Origin: Pandoraea capi | GTDB lineage: Bacteria > Pseudomonadota > Gammaproteobacteria > Burkholderiales > Burkholderiaceae | Reading direction: 5' to 3' | Length of the DNA: 64,000 bases | Assembly: GCF_902459735.1 (NCBI RefSeq) | Contig: NZ_CABPRV010000016.1 | Span: 43,076-107,075, forward strand | In this document: positions 35,152 through 44,085 of the stretch, piece by piece | Layout of the letters: every line of letters starts with the position of its first letter | Numbering within the stretch: position 1 is the stretch's first letter | Notes under the pieces: generated by a model | The model's database searches: none | What the model was told of the DNA's origin: nothing | The model's input: the letters and a program-made list of their open reading frames with translations, nothing else | Position numbers and translations under genes: made by a program

Positions 35152-35625
35152 ATGATCAGATATGTTGCGCTCACGTTTTTGCTGTCCTGGCTTCCTGGTT
35201 TATGGACGGCAGACAATGCCGTATCGGCCCCTATCGCAACACAAGAGAAAGCGTCGGAGGTCACTTTTATCACCGGCGGCATCGGTGAGGACGAAGTCAG
35301 ACAATTCCGAAATGCTGCCGCCGGATACAACCTGCGAATGACATTCGCAACGACCTCAGGCAGTTATCTGTCGGACGTGGATGTCATGATCTCCGACGTC
35401 GCCGGGCATTCGATACTCGCGGTGAGAACCGAAGGCCCGTTCCTGTTCGTCAAATTACCACCAGGGCGTTACGGCGTTGCGGCCCAGGTCCCGCAAATGA
35501 CCGAGCACCGCAACGTTCGCGTTCCCACCCGGGGGAGCGTGGAATTGAATTTCCATTGGGATATCCCTGACTATCTCGGTGACTTGCACCTTTGCGCGAA
35601 CTGCCCGAAGCCGTCGAAACGCTGA
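35152..35625 (+). CDS. Exported carboxypeptidase-regulatory-like protein, function unknown
   Basis: A 157-residue protein with a signal peptide (MIRYVALTFLLSWLPGL) and a beta-rich body resembling a transthyretin-like/carboxypeptidase regulatory fold: SDVDVMISDVAGHSILAVRT followed by FLFVKLPPGRYGVAAQVPQM. The C-terminus has a CANC pair. AAGGAG lies before the ATG, 48 bp after the BON gene, so the two are probably co-transcribed. Such domains are usually accessory in the periplasm. No catalytic residues are evident. Confidence 0.72.
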   Translation: MIRYVALTFLLSWLPGLWTADNAVSAPIATQEKASEVTFITGGIGEDEVRQFRNAAAGYNLRMTFATTSGSYLSDVDVMISDVAGHSILAVRTEGPFLFVKLPPGRYGVAAQVPQMTEHRNVRVPTRGSVELNFHWDIPDYLGDLHLCANCPKPSKR

Positions 35626-35662
35626 TGGCAAGCATGAGCGCAATTTTCCCGATGCGCGCGAT

Positions 35663-37537
35663 TCAACTGGCGACGTCGGCGCACCCCGGGCTGCCACACG
35701 GCGAGGGAACCGTATGCAGCACAGCATCCGCGCGGTCATCAGGGCGGAATACCGTCACGCCCTTGAGTCCGGCACGCCAGGCTTGCTCAAACAAGGCGCC
35801 CACCTCTTTTACGGATGTTGTCTTCGAGAGCAGGACGGTTTTGGAAATGCCACCATCGATGAACGGTTGCAGGGCCGCCACCATCTTGAGGTGATCGCTG
35901 CCCTCGATCTGTCCAGCGGTGACAAAGTAGTCAGGCAATGCCGCGTGTTTACCGCACAGCCTCCGAAACGACAGGAGCGCGTGGTTCCGAAGACGAAAGT
36001 CTTGAGGCGGTTCGCCGTTCAGACGCATGCGGCGTTGGTACTCCCAGTCGAAAGCCGGTTCCACGCCGCTTGAGCAATTCGAGAAGAACGCCAGACTGAC
36101 ACTGCCGGTTGGGGCGATGGACAGCAAGTGACTGTTACGTAGCCCCTGCCGACCGATGAGGTCACGCACCGCGCGTGGCAACGCGGAGGCGAAGTGCCCT
36201 GCGCTTAAACTGCGCTCGATGCGGAATAAGGGGTACGAGCCACGCTCGCCCGCGAGCATCGCCGACGCCATGTAGGCATTGTCGCGCAGGCACCGCCCGA
36301 TATCGCTGGCCAGATGACGCGCGGCTTGCGAGTCGTACCGCAGGCACATCATCGTCAGCGCGTCACCTAACGCCGCCACGCCCACGCCGATGCGTCGCTT
36401 ACTCCGTGCCTCGACGCCCTGCTCCGTCATTGGCCATTGTGTGACATCGATGGCGTTGTCCAACATTCTCACCTGGACACGGACGAGACGCCCGAGCTTC
36501 GCAAAATCGAACACGGGCTTGCCGCCGACACCGAACGGATGCCGCACGTTGCGCGAGAGGTCGATCGGCCCCAGCACGCAACTCCCCCATGGAGGCAACG
36601 GTTGTTCGCCGCAGGGGTTCGTGGCGGCGATCTGCTCGATGTCGGCCAGATCGTCCGCACGCCGGATCGTGTCGATAAAAAGTAATCCGGGCTCCGCACT
36701 GTCATGCGCGGCTGCGGCGATCCGGTACCACAAATGACGTGCAGAGACGGTGGCGTAACACCAGTTGCCGTTGACGAGACGGTGCGCGCCACGCGCCAAT
36801 GTTTTCGCGTCGGGCGTCGCACGATGCTGAAGTTGCCATTCGGCGTCGGTCACGACGGCGTGCATGAACGCATCGGTTATCGCGACGGAGACGTTGAAAG
36901 TCCCCCAACGTCGTCTGCCGCGCTTCGCGTCGATAAAGGCCTCGAGGTCAGGATGGTCGCATCGCAGCACTGCCATTTGCGCGCCGCCCCGCGTGTCGGG
37001 AAGGAGCAACGCGCGGCAGGCCCGATCGAATTGCTCGATGACGGCACAGACGTCGCCGGTCGACGCGCCCGCCTCGCCTCTATTGCTCTCGAGGGCGTTG
37101 CTTGGTGCGATGCTCGAGAAGTCGTAACCCACACCACCGCCCATGCGCAGTGTGCGGCAGGCATTTTGCACTGCAAACAGAATGTCGCGAGGTTGCGCCG
37201 TGGCGTCTTCGTCGCTCACTATCGGATGGACGAAGCAGTTGATCATCGTAGCGGACTTGTGCGTTCCGGCATTGGCCATGATCCGTCCCGCGCCGATCGC
37301 CCCGCGAAGCATATTGGCGTAGAAGCATCGCGCGTGGTGTACCCGGTGTTCTGGAAGCTCGGCCCTGGCAAGCGCGCGGGCGACACGGCGGTAGACGTCA
37401 TCGCGCGTCGTCTCCCCCGGTGCGAAGTACCGCTGCGCCAACAGGATGTCGTAAATGGAGGGCGACGCCGGAGCAAATGGCGAGAGGGGGGCGCGCTGCG
37501 GCGTGCCGGGCCATCCGGTCACGGCATCTTCAGGCAT
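35663..37537 (-). CDS. nrdJ: Adenosylcobalamin-dependent (class II) ribonucleotide reductase
   Basis: A 624-residue class II reductase. The N-terminal NCFVHPI cysteine, the active-site NPCGEQPLPPWG (thiyl-radical Cys with Asn and Glu), the IAPTGSVSLAFFSNCSSGVEP loop and a C-terminal CGSPGC pair for re-reduction are visible. Class II enzymes work with or without oxygen, so they supply dNTPs in anoxia when the oxygen-dependent class I enzyme cannot. Its start overlaps the phosphoribosyltransferase gene by 19 bases, with GAGG seven bases before the ATG, giving translational coupling. The pair resembles nrdZ and its neighbour in the mycobacterial DosR regulon. Confidence 0.9.
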   Translation of the reverse strand: MPEDAVTGWPGTPQRAPLSPFAPASPSIYDILLAQRYFAPGETTRDDVYRRVARALARAELPEHRVHHARCFYANMLRGAIGAGRIMANAGTHKSATMINCFVHPIVSDEDATAQPRDILFAVQNACRTLRMGGGVGYDFSSIAPSNALESNRGEAGASTGDVCAVIEQFDRACRALLLPDTRGGAQMAVLRCDHPDLEAFIDAKRGRRRWGTFNVSVAITDAFMHAVVTDAEWQLQHRATPDAKTLARGAHRLVNGNWCYATVSARHLWYRIAAAAHDSAEPGLLFIDTIRRADDLADIEQIAATNPCGEQPLPPWGSCVLGPIDLSRNVRHPFGVGGKPVFDFAKLGRLVRVQVRMLDNAIDVTQWPMTEQGVEARSKRRIGVGVAALGDALTMMCLRYDSQAARHLASDIGRCLRDNAYMASAMLAGERGSYPLFRIERSLSAGHFASALPRAVRDLIGRQGLRNSHLLSIAPTGSVSLAFFSNCSSGVEPAFDWEYQRRMRLNGEPPQDFRLRNHALLSFRRLCGKHAALPDYFVTAGQIEGSDHLKMVAALQPFIDGGISKTVLLSKTTSVKEVGALFEQAWRAGLKGVTVFRPDDRADAVLHTVPSPCGSPGCADVAS

Positions 37538-38148
37538 GCCAACACCTCATCGTCACTGACCTGTGCAAAGTCCTCATAAAACTCGCCCACTGCCGCGAAG
37601 TCTTCGGGCGTTTCCAGGCTCACCACTTCATCGGCGTAGGTAGTAAGCGCACGGACGGCGTCCGTCGGAGCCACCGGCACTGCACAAATGAGCCGGGCCG
37701 GTGCGTATCTGCGTACAGCTCGAAGCGCCGCGATCATCGATGCCCCAGTGGCGATGCCGTCGTCGACGACAATCACGATACGTCCCTTTGGGATGATGGC
37801 GGCCCGGCCCGGTGTGAGAGCGTCGCGTCTGCGTCTTAACGCTTCCAACTGCGCAAGCCGCTCCTGGTGCAGATAAGCGGGCTTGACGTTTCCCGTGCTG
37901 GCGTACGGTGTCAGATATGTCTCGCCGAGTTCGTCAACGGCGCCCATCGCAAGTTCGGCATTTCCGGGCGCCCTCAGTTTGCGAACGAGCACGACGTCGA
38001 GATCGCCGCCTAACGCGGTGGCGACGACCCGTGCGACGGGCACGCCCCCACGCGGCACACCGAGCACCAACGGATGTCTGCCCGAATATCGGCTCAGCGC
38101 CAGACCCAATTGACGCCCGGCGTCTTCCCTATTACAAAACGGACGCAT
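37519..38148 (-). CDS. Phosphoribosyltransferase domain protein
   Basis: A 209-residue type I phosphoribosyltransferase. The PRPP-binding motif IVIVVDDGIATGASMIAAL is complete, and the PPi-loop region VLGVPRGGVPVA precedes it. This subgroup, found beside stress genes in many bacteria, has no assigned nucleobase. The ATG at 38148 has GAGGAG seven bases upstream. It overlaps nrdJ, suggesting a joint role in nucleotide supply. An FNR-like site at 38322 lies upstream on this strand. Confidence 0.85.
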   Translation of the reverse strand: MRPFCNREDAGRQLGLALSRYSGRHPLVLGVPRGGVPVARVVATALGGDLDVVLVRKLRAPGNAELAMGAVDELGETYLTPYASTGNVKPAYLHQERLAQLEALRRRRDALTPGRAAIIPKGRIVIVVDDGIATGASMIAALRAVRRYAPARLICAVPVAPTDAVRALTTYADEVVSLETPEDFAAVGEFYEDFAQVSDDEVLACLKMP

Positions 38149-38321
38149 CGAACTGCTCCTCAAACCTCATTGCGCCGGGGCGCAACGCTCACATGGGCGA
38201 ATCCGGCTGCGCGCTCAGCTCACGGCCGAGTCGTGAAAGAGTCGCGGCGGATGCACACGTTATTGAGTATCACCTCAAGACGAAATACACCTCCAGCTTG
38301 GCACATCGCCTGCGAGTGACC

Positions 38322-38335
38322 TTGTCGCAAATCAA
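38322..38335. promoter_or_regulatory. FNR-like site upstream of phosphoribosyltransferase/nrdJ
   Basis: TTGTCGCAAATCAA, one mismatch. No convincing -10 box at class I or II distance, so confidence is low. Confidence 0.4.
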
Positions 38336-38434
38336 TGTCGATCAACGATCAAATCTCTGCGACGCACTACAAGACCCATCCGATGAGCGGATGAGAGGGG
38401 AAACCCGGTGCTTAGGCATCGGGCGCATACCGCT

Positions 38435-38448
38435 TTGACGTGGATCAT
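38435..38448. promoter_or_regulatory. FNR-like site upstream of the gene at 38540
   Basis: TTGACGTGGATCAT, one mismatch. TATACC at 38470-38475 puts the start point about 41 bp from the centre, the class II arrangement. Confidence 0.6.
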
Positions 38449-38539
38449 GGCGATGCGCGTGAACGGGTCTATACCTTTGAAATAGCCGAGGGTGCAATGC
38501 CCTTCCCCGCACGAGCGAACAACACTTACCGGAGATTCC

Positions 38540-38893
38540 ATGTCTTCTTTTCAGCAGCAATACAAAGGATTCGAAATCGAAGCGCAGGCCAAACTCGTCG
38601 GTCCGGGAGGCTATACCGTCCCGAGCACGGAGCGCCGCTATGTGCCCGTCGCCGTATTGCGTGAGATCGGCGCTGAGGGCGGCGATGCGCAGAACCGGCA
38701 CGGCGACGGTGTCGCATCAGAAGGTGTCGTCATACACATCCGCCTGAGCAAGCACCAGGATGCCGACCCCTTTCGCGTGATTCAGGCTGCTGTTGCGTAT
38801 GCGCGTGGCGTAATCGATGCGATGCCTGCGACTGAATTCGACATGGCATTAGTCGCGACAGTCACCATCCCGACGCCCCGCGTGCTTCATTGA
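38540..38893 (+). CDS. Small conserved-looking hypothetical protein
   Basis: A 117-residue soluble protein I do not recognise. It begins MSSFQQQYKGFEIEAQAKLV, contains a polar central part and ends with a helical segment (PFRVIQAAVAYARGVIDAMP). No signal or membrane segment. GGAGATTCC precedes the ATG. A well-placed FNR-like site and -10 box lie upstream, and the rhomboid and Usp genes follow within 20-55 bp, so it heads a low-oxygen operon. Confidence 0.7.
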   Translation: MSSFQQQYKGFEIEAQAKLVGPGGYTVPSTERRYVPVAVLREIGAEGGDAQNRHGDGVASEGVVIHIRLSKHQDADPFRVIQAAVAYARGVIDAMPATEFDMALVATVTIPTPRVLH

Positions 38894-38911
38894 TCGACGT
38901 GAAGAAATGCC

Positions 38912-39541
38912 ATGACCCAACTCATCATCCTGATCAATGTCGCGGCATTCTTGCTCCAACTGGCCGTAGGCGATCCGGCCATCGATGCGCTTGGGCTTTG
39001 GCCATTGGCGCTTGGCTCGTCGGGTATCGCCCCGACCCACGGCTCCCTGTACACGGTTGCCCCGTTCCACCTCTGGCAGCTCCTGACCTACAGCCTGCTT
39101 CACTCAGGATGGGTCCATCTCGCGTTCAACATGTGGGGGCTTTATCTATTTGGCAGGGATATCGAGAACGAGATTGGGGCGATGCGCCTACTCGCGCTCT
39201 ATGTCGGTAGCGCATTCAGCGCGGGGCTCACGCAACTTCTGGTCACGTCACTGATCTTTCCGTCCCCCTACCCGACCGTGGGAGCCTCCGGCGGTGTTTT
39301 CGGTCTGCTCTTTGCCTTTGCCGTCTTGTTTCCACGCAGGACTGTCATTTTGCTGATACCGCCCGTCCCCTTGCCCGCTTGGCTGTTCGCCACGCTCTAT
39401 GGAATCGCCGAGTTGGCCCTGGGCGTTTCCGGCTCGCTCAACGGCGTTGCGCATTTCGCCCACGTGGGGGGAATGCTGGGAAGTGCGCTGTTGATGCTGT
39501 ATTGGCGGCAGCACAGCCGGGAGCAGCGCGCTCGCGGGTGA
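38912..39541 (+). CDS. Rhomboid family intramembrane serine protease
   Basis: A 209-residue membrane protein with six predicted helices. The catalytic serine is Ser126 in the GASGGVFG motif, and the catalytic histidine is probably His184 in HFAHVGG. The oxyanion Asn is in the WVHLAFNMWGLYLFG segment. It cuts other proteins inside the membrane; the substrate is unknown. It lies 19 bp after the small protein gene, in the operon that continues into a Usp gene. A protease here may take part in envelope quality control during stress. Confidence 0.9.
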   Translation: MTQLIILINVAAFLLQLAVGDPAIDALGLWPLALGSSGIAPTHGSLYTVAPFHLWQLLTYSLLHSGWVHLAFNMWGLYLFGRDIENEIGAMRLLALYVGSAFSAGLTQLLVTSLIFPSPYPTVGASGGVFGLLFAFAVLFPRRTVILLIPPVPLPAWLFATLYGIAELALGVSGSLNGVAHFAHVGGMLGSALLMLYWRQHSREQRARG

Positions 39542-39592
39542 AGTCACCCGCACCGCTCGCTGTGTACTTTCCTATGCGACTGAGGTGTCATC

Positions 39593-40054
39593 ATGTTCCA
39601 CAAGATTCTGGTGTCGGTCGATGGGAGCCATGCCTCGCGTCTGGCCATGTTGCAAGCTATCGAAATTGCGCAGCTCAGCCACGCGGAAATCAAGGCCATC
39701 TTTATCGTCGACGATAGCGATACGCCGATGGATAACGTGTATATCGATCGTGCGGGCCTGTTGCGGAGCATGACGGCTTATGGTCAGGACGTCCTGAACA
39801 CATGTCGTCAGTTGTGCGACTCCGCAGGGGTGCCCTGCGTGACGGAGATTGTCGGAAAGCCCGTAATGAAAGGCCGCATCGCTCAGACCATTCTCGCCCA
39901 GGCCGCCGGCTGGCATGCGGACCTGATCGCACTGGGGACTCACGGACGCCGGGGGCTGGCACGGTTGGTCGTAGGAAGTGTTGCTCAGGGTGTCGTAAGC
40001 GCCAGCACGAAACCTGTATTGCTAATGCGTAGCGACGAGGAAGATCAGGTCTGA
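39593..40054 (+). CDS. Universal stress protein, single domain
   Basis: A 153-residue UspA protein with the start strand ILVSVDGSHASR and the ATP-binding pattern GTHGRRGLARLVVGSVAQGV, so nucleotide binding is likely. Length is standard. It lies 52 bp after the rhomboid gene and probably shares the FNR-type promoter before 38540. The next gene on the opposite strand, a truncated nitroreductase, ends two bases after this gene. Confidence 0.9.
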   Translation: MFHKILVSVDGSHASRLAMLQAIEIAQLSHAEIKAIFIVDDSDTPMDNVYIDRAGLLRSMTAYGQDVLNTCRQLCDSAGVPCVTEIVGKPVMKGRIAQTILAQAAGWHADLIALGTHGRRGLARLVVGSVAQGVVSASTKPVLLMRSDEEDQV

Positions 40055-40056
40055 GT

Positions 40057-40389
40057 TCAGACGGTCGCAGAAGCGTGCCCGATCGTATGGGCAAGCACCG
40101 GAATTTCGCTTTCGTTGAGCGACATGGGGTCGTAACGGTACACCCCTTCGCGCAACGCAGCAAAAATCTCGATCTCATGCACGCCATGTGCAAAGGGAGG
40201 CGTACGCTCACCGGTATCCGCGCGATTGATGCCATTGGCGGCCCACAAGAGGCCACCGAGTTGCTGCGGCGAAAGTGAAGCCGGCGAGAATTCGCGCGTA
40301 CTTCTTCGCCGTGCCAGCGCGACCATCAAAGACGCCCCGTCGCCGAGGTCCGGTGAGGGAAGATCGATAATGTCCGGGGATCTGGTCAC
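40057..40389 (-). pseudogene. Truncated SagB-type nitroreductase
   Basis: A 110-codon frame with the N-terminal half of a SagB/ThcOx-type nitroreductase: LARRRSTREFSPASLSPQQL and GLLWAANGINRADTGERTPP, then EIFAALREGVYRYDP. Family members have about 190 or more residues; the FMN-binding C-terminal half is missing. The last 20 residues (ESEIPVLAHTIGHASATV) do not fit the family and look more like a Usp tail. It is a truncated and probably inactive copy, possibly created by recombination with the neighbouring Usp gene. Confidence 0.6.
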
Positions 40390-40570
40390 GGTGATCGGTA
40401 CAGTCGGGGCAAACCGCGAGGGACGGTGCCGCGTCGGGCTGCCCCTAGCTGTCCGGAAGCCTCACCGAGACGATCAATATGTCAACGGTAGCTGTCCATC
40501 GCGGCCGGGCCTTGGCCTGAAGCAAACTCTATGCTCGCCATCCGAGATTCCATCGCATTTTTCTGCGTTG

Positions 40571-41842
40571 CTACCGAAGTAACGCATCATGGTCGTATTG
40601 ATTCCGGGGATTCCACAGCATCCAACCATCCGTCTGCTCAGACTCGGCGGCCTTGATCTGCGCCTGAATCTCCACCGGACCGAACGCTTTGTGATCGAAG
40701 GCGTAATCACGGAACGCCTGCAACCATGGCCGGAATCTGACGCCCGGTAGTCCGGAGCGCCGGATAGCTTCGCTGAGCGAGCGCGCCACGATCTCTCCAG
40801 CATGCTCGGTCGGCTTGCGGCACCCGGGAAGTCCCCAGGTGAACCCCGAGGGGTAAAGCATAGGGGAGATGTAATCCACGCGCGCACCGAAAGTCTCAAG
40901 CTGCTGGCCGATGTCGGTGTCGTTCAGGTTCCAGCACACATAGCCGAAGATGTCGACGGACGTGTACACGCCGTAGCGCGTGAGGCGTTCGTGCGCTGCA
41001 TCGAGAAAGCCCGTAATGGCGGCCACCCGGTGGGCCTCGGTGTTCGGTTCGTGAAATCGCAGCCCCGCCGCATCGGGGAATCTCAGATAGTCGAACTGGA
41101 TCTCATCGAATCCCATGCGCGCCGCTTCTTCCGCAAGATCGAGATTGTGTGACCAGACGACCGGTAACGTTGGATCAAGCCATCGCAGTTGTTCACGGTC
41201 GCACCACACATCGCCATGAGCGTTGCGCACGGCCCACTCCGGGTGTGCCTGCGCGAAAGGATCGTCCTTGAAGACCACGATTCGCGCGATGAGGTAAAGA
41301 CCGCGCGCATGCAGCATCGTCACCAAACCGGGAAGGTCTGCGATGTGAGGCGCGTTCCTCGGGACATACGCCTGAGCGCCGATGTGTTCGCGCGCAGGAC
41401 TTCGGTATGGCGTCACGCCACGATCCCCCTTCAGATCGATGACCAAAGCGTTGATGACCGTGGTGTCCGTGAGCGCAAGCGCTGCCGCCAGCAGCGTTCG
41501 GCTCGCGACGCCATAGGCCGATAGATAGACGGCCTTCGGACGAAAAGCCGTCATTGTCACGACCATGCCGTTCTCCCCCGGTTGCGCCATCGGCACCGCT
41601 ACGCGCAAGAACCCTGGAGCCTTTACCGTTAGCGTCGCGACCTGGGCACCAATGTCGGAGATCGAGAACGATCCGTCCTTCGCAGTCATTGCCATGTGCT
41701 CTCCCGCGACGACGATGGCGCCCGGTATGGGTTTGCGTGTCCTGGCGTCCACCACCATGCCCGACGCTGCGTTTGCGGCGAGCGACGCCCCCGCCAGCAG
41801 GCAGATCAGTATTGCGCCGACGCGTTTCACCTGACTAGTCAT
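40571..41842 (-). CDS. Putative exported glycoside hydrolase (DUF4015)
   Basis: A 423-residue protein with a signal peptide (about residues 1-25), a small carboxypeptidase-regulatory-like beta domain (about 28-95, GMVVDARTRKPIPGAIVVAG) and a TIM-barrel DUF4015 domain. The barrel has VYLSAYGVAS, NALVIDLKGDRG, MGFDEIQFDYLRFPD and SPMLYPSGF, with acidic residues at the expected strand ends. Such enzymes are predicted to act on surface polysaccharides such as poly-galactosamine-type polymers, but activity is rarely shown. The link to the stress locus is positional only. Confidence 0.82.
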   Translation of the reverse strand: MTSQVKRVGAILICLLAGASLAANAASGMVVDARTRKPIPGAIVVAGEHMAMTAKDGSFSISDIGAQVATLTVKAPGFLRVAVPMAQPGENGMVVTMTAFRPKAVYLSAYGVASRTLLAAALALTDTTVINALVIDLKGDRGVTPYRSPAREHIGAQAYVPRNAPHIADLPGLVTMLHARGLYLIARIVVFKDDPFAQAHPEWAVRNAHGDVWCDREQLRWLDPTLPVVWSHNLDLAEEAARMGFDEIQFDYLRFPDAAGLRFHEPNTEAHRVAAITGFLDAAHERLTRYGVYTSVDIFGYVCWNLNDTDIGQQLETFGARVDYISPMLYPSGFTWGLPGCRKPTEHAGEIVARSLSEAIRRSGLPGVRFRPWLQAFRDYAFDHKAFGPVEIQAQIKAAESEQTDGWMLWNPRNQYDHDALLR

Positions 41843-42102
41843 CGTGTGTCTGCGCTTGCACGAGCATGCGTCTCAGGCAGGCTGCGGCGCAATTCTGCGT
41901 CATCAGATATCTCGGGATGGCCATCGAATCGGTGTTGCGGGTAACGGGCTTCGCGCCAATATTGCGACGATGCTTCATCGCTGCACGCGCGTGAGCGCCC
42001 GGCGCGCTACGGCGTGCGAATCCTGTAGAAAGGCGGCGTGCCGGAGGGAGCCTGCGCCGCCCTCCGGCCCAACTCAAAGGGGAGCCGCCGTCACGCTGCG
42101 GT

Positions 42103-42531
42103 TCACTGAATCGTCAGTTGACGCTCCCCCGCATCGGCACGTTTCGGTAATACCAGTTCCAGCACACCGTCGCGGTAATTCGCTTGCGCCTTGTCTTTGT
42201 CGACACTTTGCGACAATGAAAAGCTGCGATACATATCGCCTTCATATCGCTCGCGATGTACGAAGTTGCCGTTGTCCTTCTTTTCCTTCGACTCGCTGAA
42301 GTGGGCGCTGATAGAAACTTGATTGCCATCCAGCGCCACTTTGATGTTTTCCTTGCTCACGCCGGGCATGTCGGCGCGAATGGTGAACTGCTTATCGTCC
42401 TCCTCGACATCGAGCTTGATCTGCATGCGCTTGCTGCTCTCCAGCGCTAGCGGACGCCAGAAAGCGTTGCGGAAGAAGTTCTCAAAAGGTTCATCGATGC
42501 CCAACGGATCGAATCGGGTAAGGTTTGCCAT
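42103..42531 (-). CDS. Small heat-shock protein (Hsp20/alpha-crystallin)
   Basis: A 142-residue Hsp20. A short N-terminal arm (MANLTRFDPLG) precedes an alpha-crystallin domain with FTIRADMPGVSKENIKVALD and a C-terminal GVLELVLPKR strand. The C-terminal I-x-I-like tail is reduced to QLTIQ. The ATG at 42531 follows TGGAG. It holds unfolded proteins without ATP. An FNR-like site 93 bp upstream with a TATACA box suggests low-oxygen induction, like hspX in mycobacteria. Confidence 0.92.
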   Translation of the reverse strand: MANLTRFDPLGIDEPFENFFRNAFWRPLALESSKRMQIKLDVEEDDKQFTIRADMPGVSKENIKVALDGNQVSISAHFSESKEKKDNGNFVHRERYEGDMYRSFSLSQSVDKDKAQANYRDGVLELVLPKRADAGERQLTIQ

Positions 42532-42623
42532 GACTAACTCCAAAGGTTATTGACGTGGTGGCGCGCTCCGTCCCCCCCCCGGCTCGCACCCTTTCTACTG
42601 TATAAGCGCGTCGCGTTCCGCCA

Positions 42624-42637
42624 TTGACCAAAGTCAA
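42624..42637. promoter_or_regulatory. FNR-like site of the Hsp20 gene
   Basis: TTGACCAAAGTCAA, full consensus. TATACA on the minus strand (42604-42599) lies about 38 bp from centre to start point, close to class II. Confidence 0.65.
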
Positions 42638-42651
42638 GCCGGTGTGCGGCC

Positions 42652-43923
42652 TCAGTGGGTGCCGACTGAGGAAGACAACATGTCGGCAAGCCAGATGGCT
42701 GTGACGACAAAGACAAGTCCGGGCACCACCGTCTTGGCGAATCGTCGCCCCCCCGAAATCGCGGCAGCGACGCCTTTGGCCAGTGCGTTTGTCGATATAC
42801 CGGCGAGTATGGGCAGCGCCGCGCTCGCCATATCTAGCTGCCCCTGTTCAACAAGTGAAGTGACGCTGGCGGCAACGGAGTGCGCATCGGCCAAGCCTCC
42901 GGTAATCGCCACGACCAGTAAGCCGGCGCGTCCATACCATTGCGAAAGTGCTCCCGATGCGAGCATGACCAGCGAGACGCTAAGCGTCAGTATCAATGCC
43001 GATTTCAGATCGATACCCGTATCGGTAACGGGCATGTCCGCCCCGCTCTGACGGCTTGCGCGCCACAGTGCCCACAGGGCATAGGCCAGCGCGCTCAGCG
43101 CACCGGCGCCAAGCGGAAACGCCAGTTGGATCAGCACGCCAGGATGGATCGTGCCAATCACAATTCCCAGCTGTATCATCGTCGCAATCGTCGATAACAC
43201 CGCACCGGCTGCGGCCGCCGGAAGCCGTTCGGGACTTCGTTTTGCCAGGGCCCCCATGGCACTGATCGTCGCAATGCTCGACGCAAAACCCGACACGAAG
43301 CCCGTGACGGGCAGCCCCGCCTGCGGCCCGAGCACACGCTGAGCGATATGTCCGATGAGTGCAACCAGTAGCATGACCACCGTGAACCGCCAGATCGTGT
43401 AAGGGTTCAGTGCGTAAAGCCCGTCGATTGGCCGGTCGGGCAGGACGGGAAGAATGACAAGTGCCGCAACGGCGAGCAATAGCGTGTCCTGCAATTCGCC
43501 CTCGGTAATGACGCCTGTCACGAAGCGGTGAAGGTGAAATCGCACCTGTAGCACGCATGCCACGGCCACACCGAGCGCGACGCTCAGACCCGGTGCCCGT
43601 TGAGCCAGTGCGCCGAGCGTGAGCGTAAGGAGCAGCGCGACTTCGGTTGTCAGTCCTGGATCGTCGTGCGGGCGCAAGTAGGCCACGGCCAGAAGCGTGC
43701 TGAGACCTACACCCATCGCGACGACAAACCAGACACCCCCTGCCGACATGGTGACGGTGCCGAGCATGGCGGTCAGTGCGAACGTTCGGATACCCGCAGC
43801 GCCCCGCTCTCGAGTCGTGCCTTTGCGTCGCTCCCGTTCGGCGCCGATCAGCAAACCGATGACCAATGCTGCCGCAAACGGCAACAGGTCGTGCATGGGG
43901 CCGGTTATGAAGAGATTCGGCAC
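42652..43923 (-). CDS. MgtC/SapB-DUF4010 family membrane protein
   Basis: A 423-residue membrane protein. The first part (about residues 10-140) is MgtC/SapB-like with FAAALVIGLLIGAERERRKG, and the rest is DUF4010 with many helices (GLPVTGFVSGFASSIATISAM, and ITGGLADAHSVAASV). About 12 membrane segments are expected. MgtC relatives act in magnesium homeostasis or inhibit ATP synthase during stress; the role of the fused DUF4010 is unknown. It shares the divergent gap at 43924-44085 with a Usp gene and an FNR-like site. Confidence 0.85.
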   Translation of the reverse strand: MPNLFITGPMHDLLPFAAALVIGLLIGAERERRKGTTRERGAAGIRTFALTAMLGTVTMSAGGVWFVVAMGVGLSTLLAVAYLRPHDDPGLTTEVALLLTLTLGALAQRAPGLSVALGVAVACVLQVRFHLHRFVTGVITEGELQDTLLLAVAALVILPVLPDRPIDGLYALNPYTIWRFTVVMLLVALIGHIAQRVLGPQAGLPVTGFVSGFASSIATISAMGALAKRSPERLPAAAAGAVLSTIATMIQLGIVIGTIHPGVLIQLAFPLGAGALSALAYALWALWRASRQSGADMPVTDTGIDLKSALILTLSVSLVMLASGALSQWYGRAGLLVVAITGGLADAHSVAASVTSLVEQGQLDMASAALPILAGISTNALAKGVAAAISGGRRFAKTVVPGLVFVVTAIWLADMLSSSVGTH

Positions 43924-43997
43924 GTTTCCACCGTCTTGGCGAGAATGCCTTCAGCTTAGTTGACCCATGCCATCCGCACTCACGCAATGAACCAACA

Positions 43998-44011
43998 TTG
44001 ATCAAGCGCAA
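43998..44011. promoter_or_regulatory. FNR-like site between DUF4010 and Usp genes
   Basis: TTGATCAAGCGCAA. TATGCT at 44034-44039 gives a start point at 44046, exactly 41.5 bp from the site centre (class II). Confidence 0.6.
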
Positions 44012-44085
44012 TCGCCCTGACCGTTCGCGTGCCTATGCTGGTATCGACACCCTATTTCGGCGCGGCATCTGCCGTGAAATCCATC

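Noticed and set aside
40381-40570. FNR site in the gap before the glycoside hydrolase end
   Set aside because: TTGACATATTGATC on the minus strand has no second half-site at the right spacing.
43998-44085. Earlier start of the Usp gene at 44029
   Set aside because: The FNR-like site and TATGCT box place the transcript start at 44046, after that codon.
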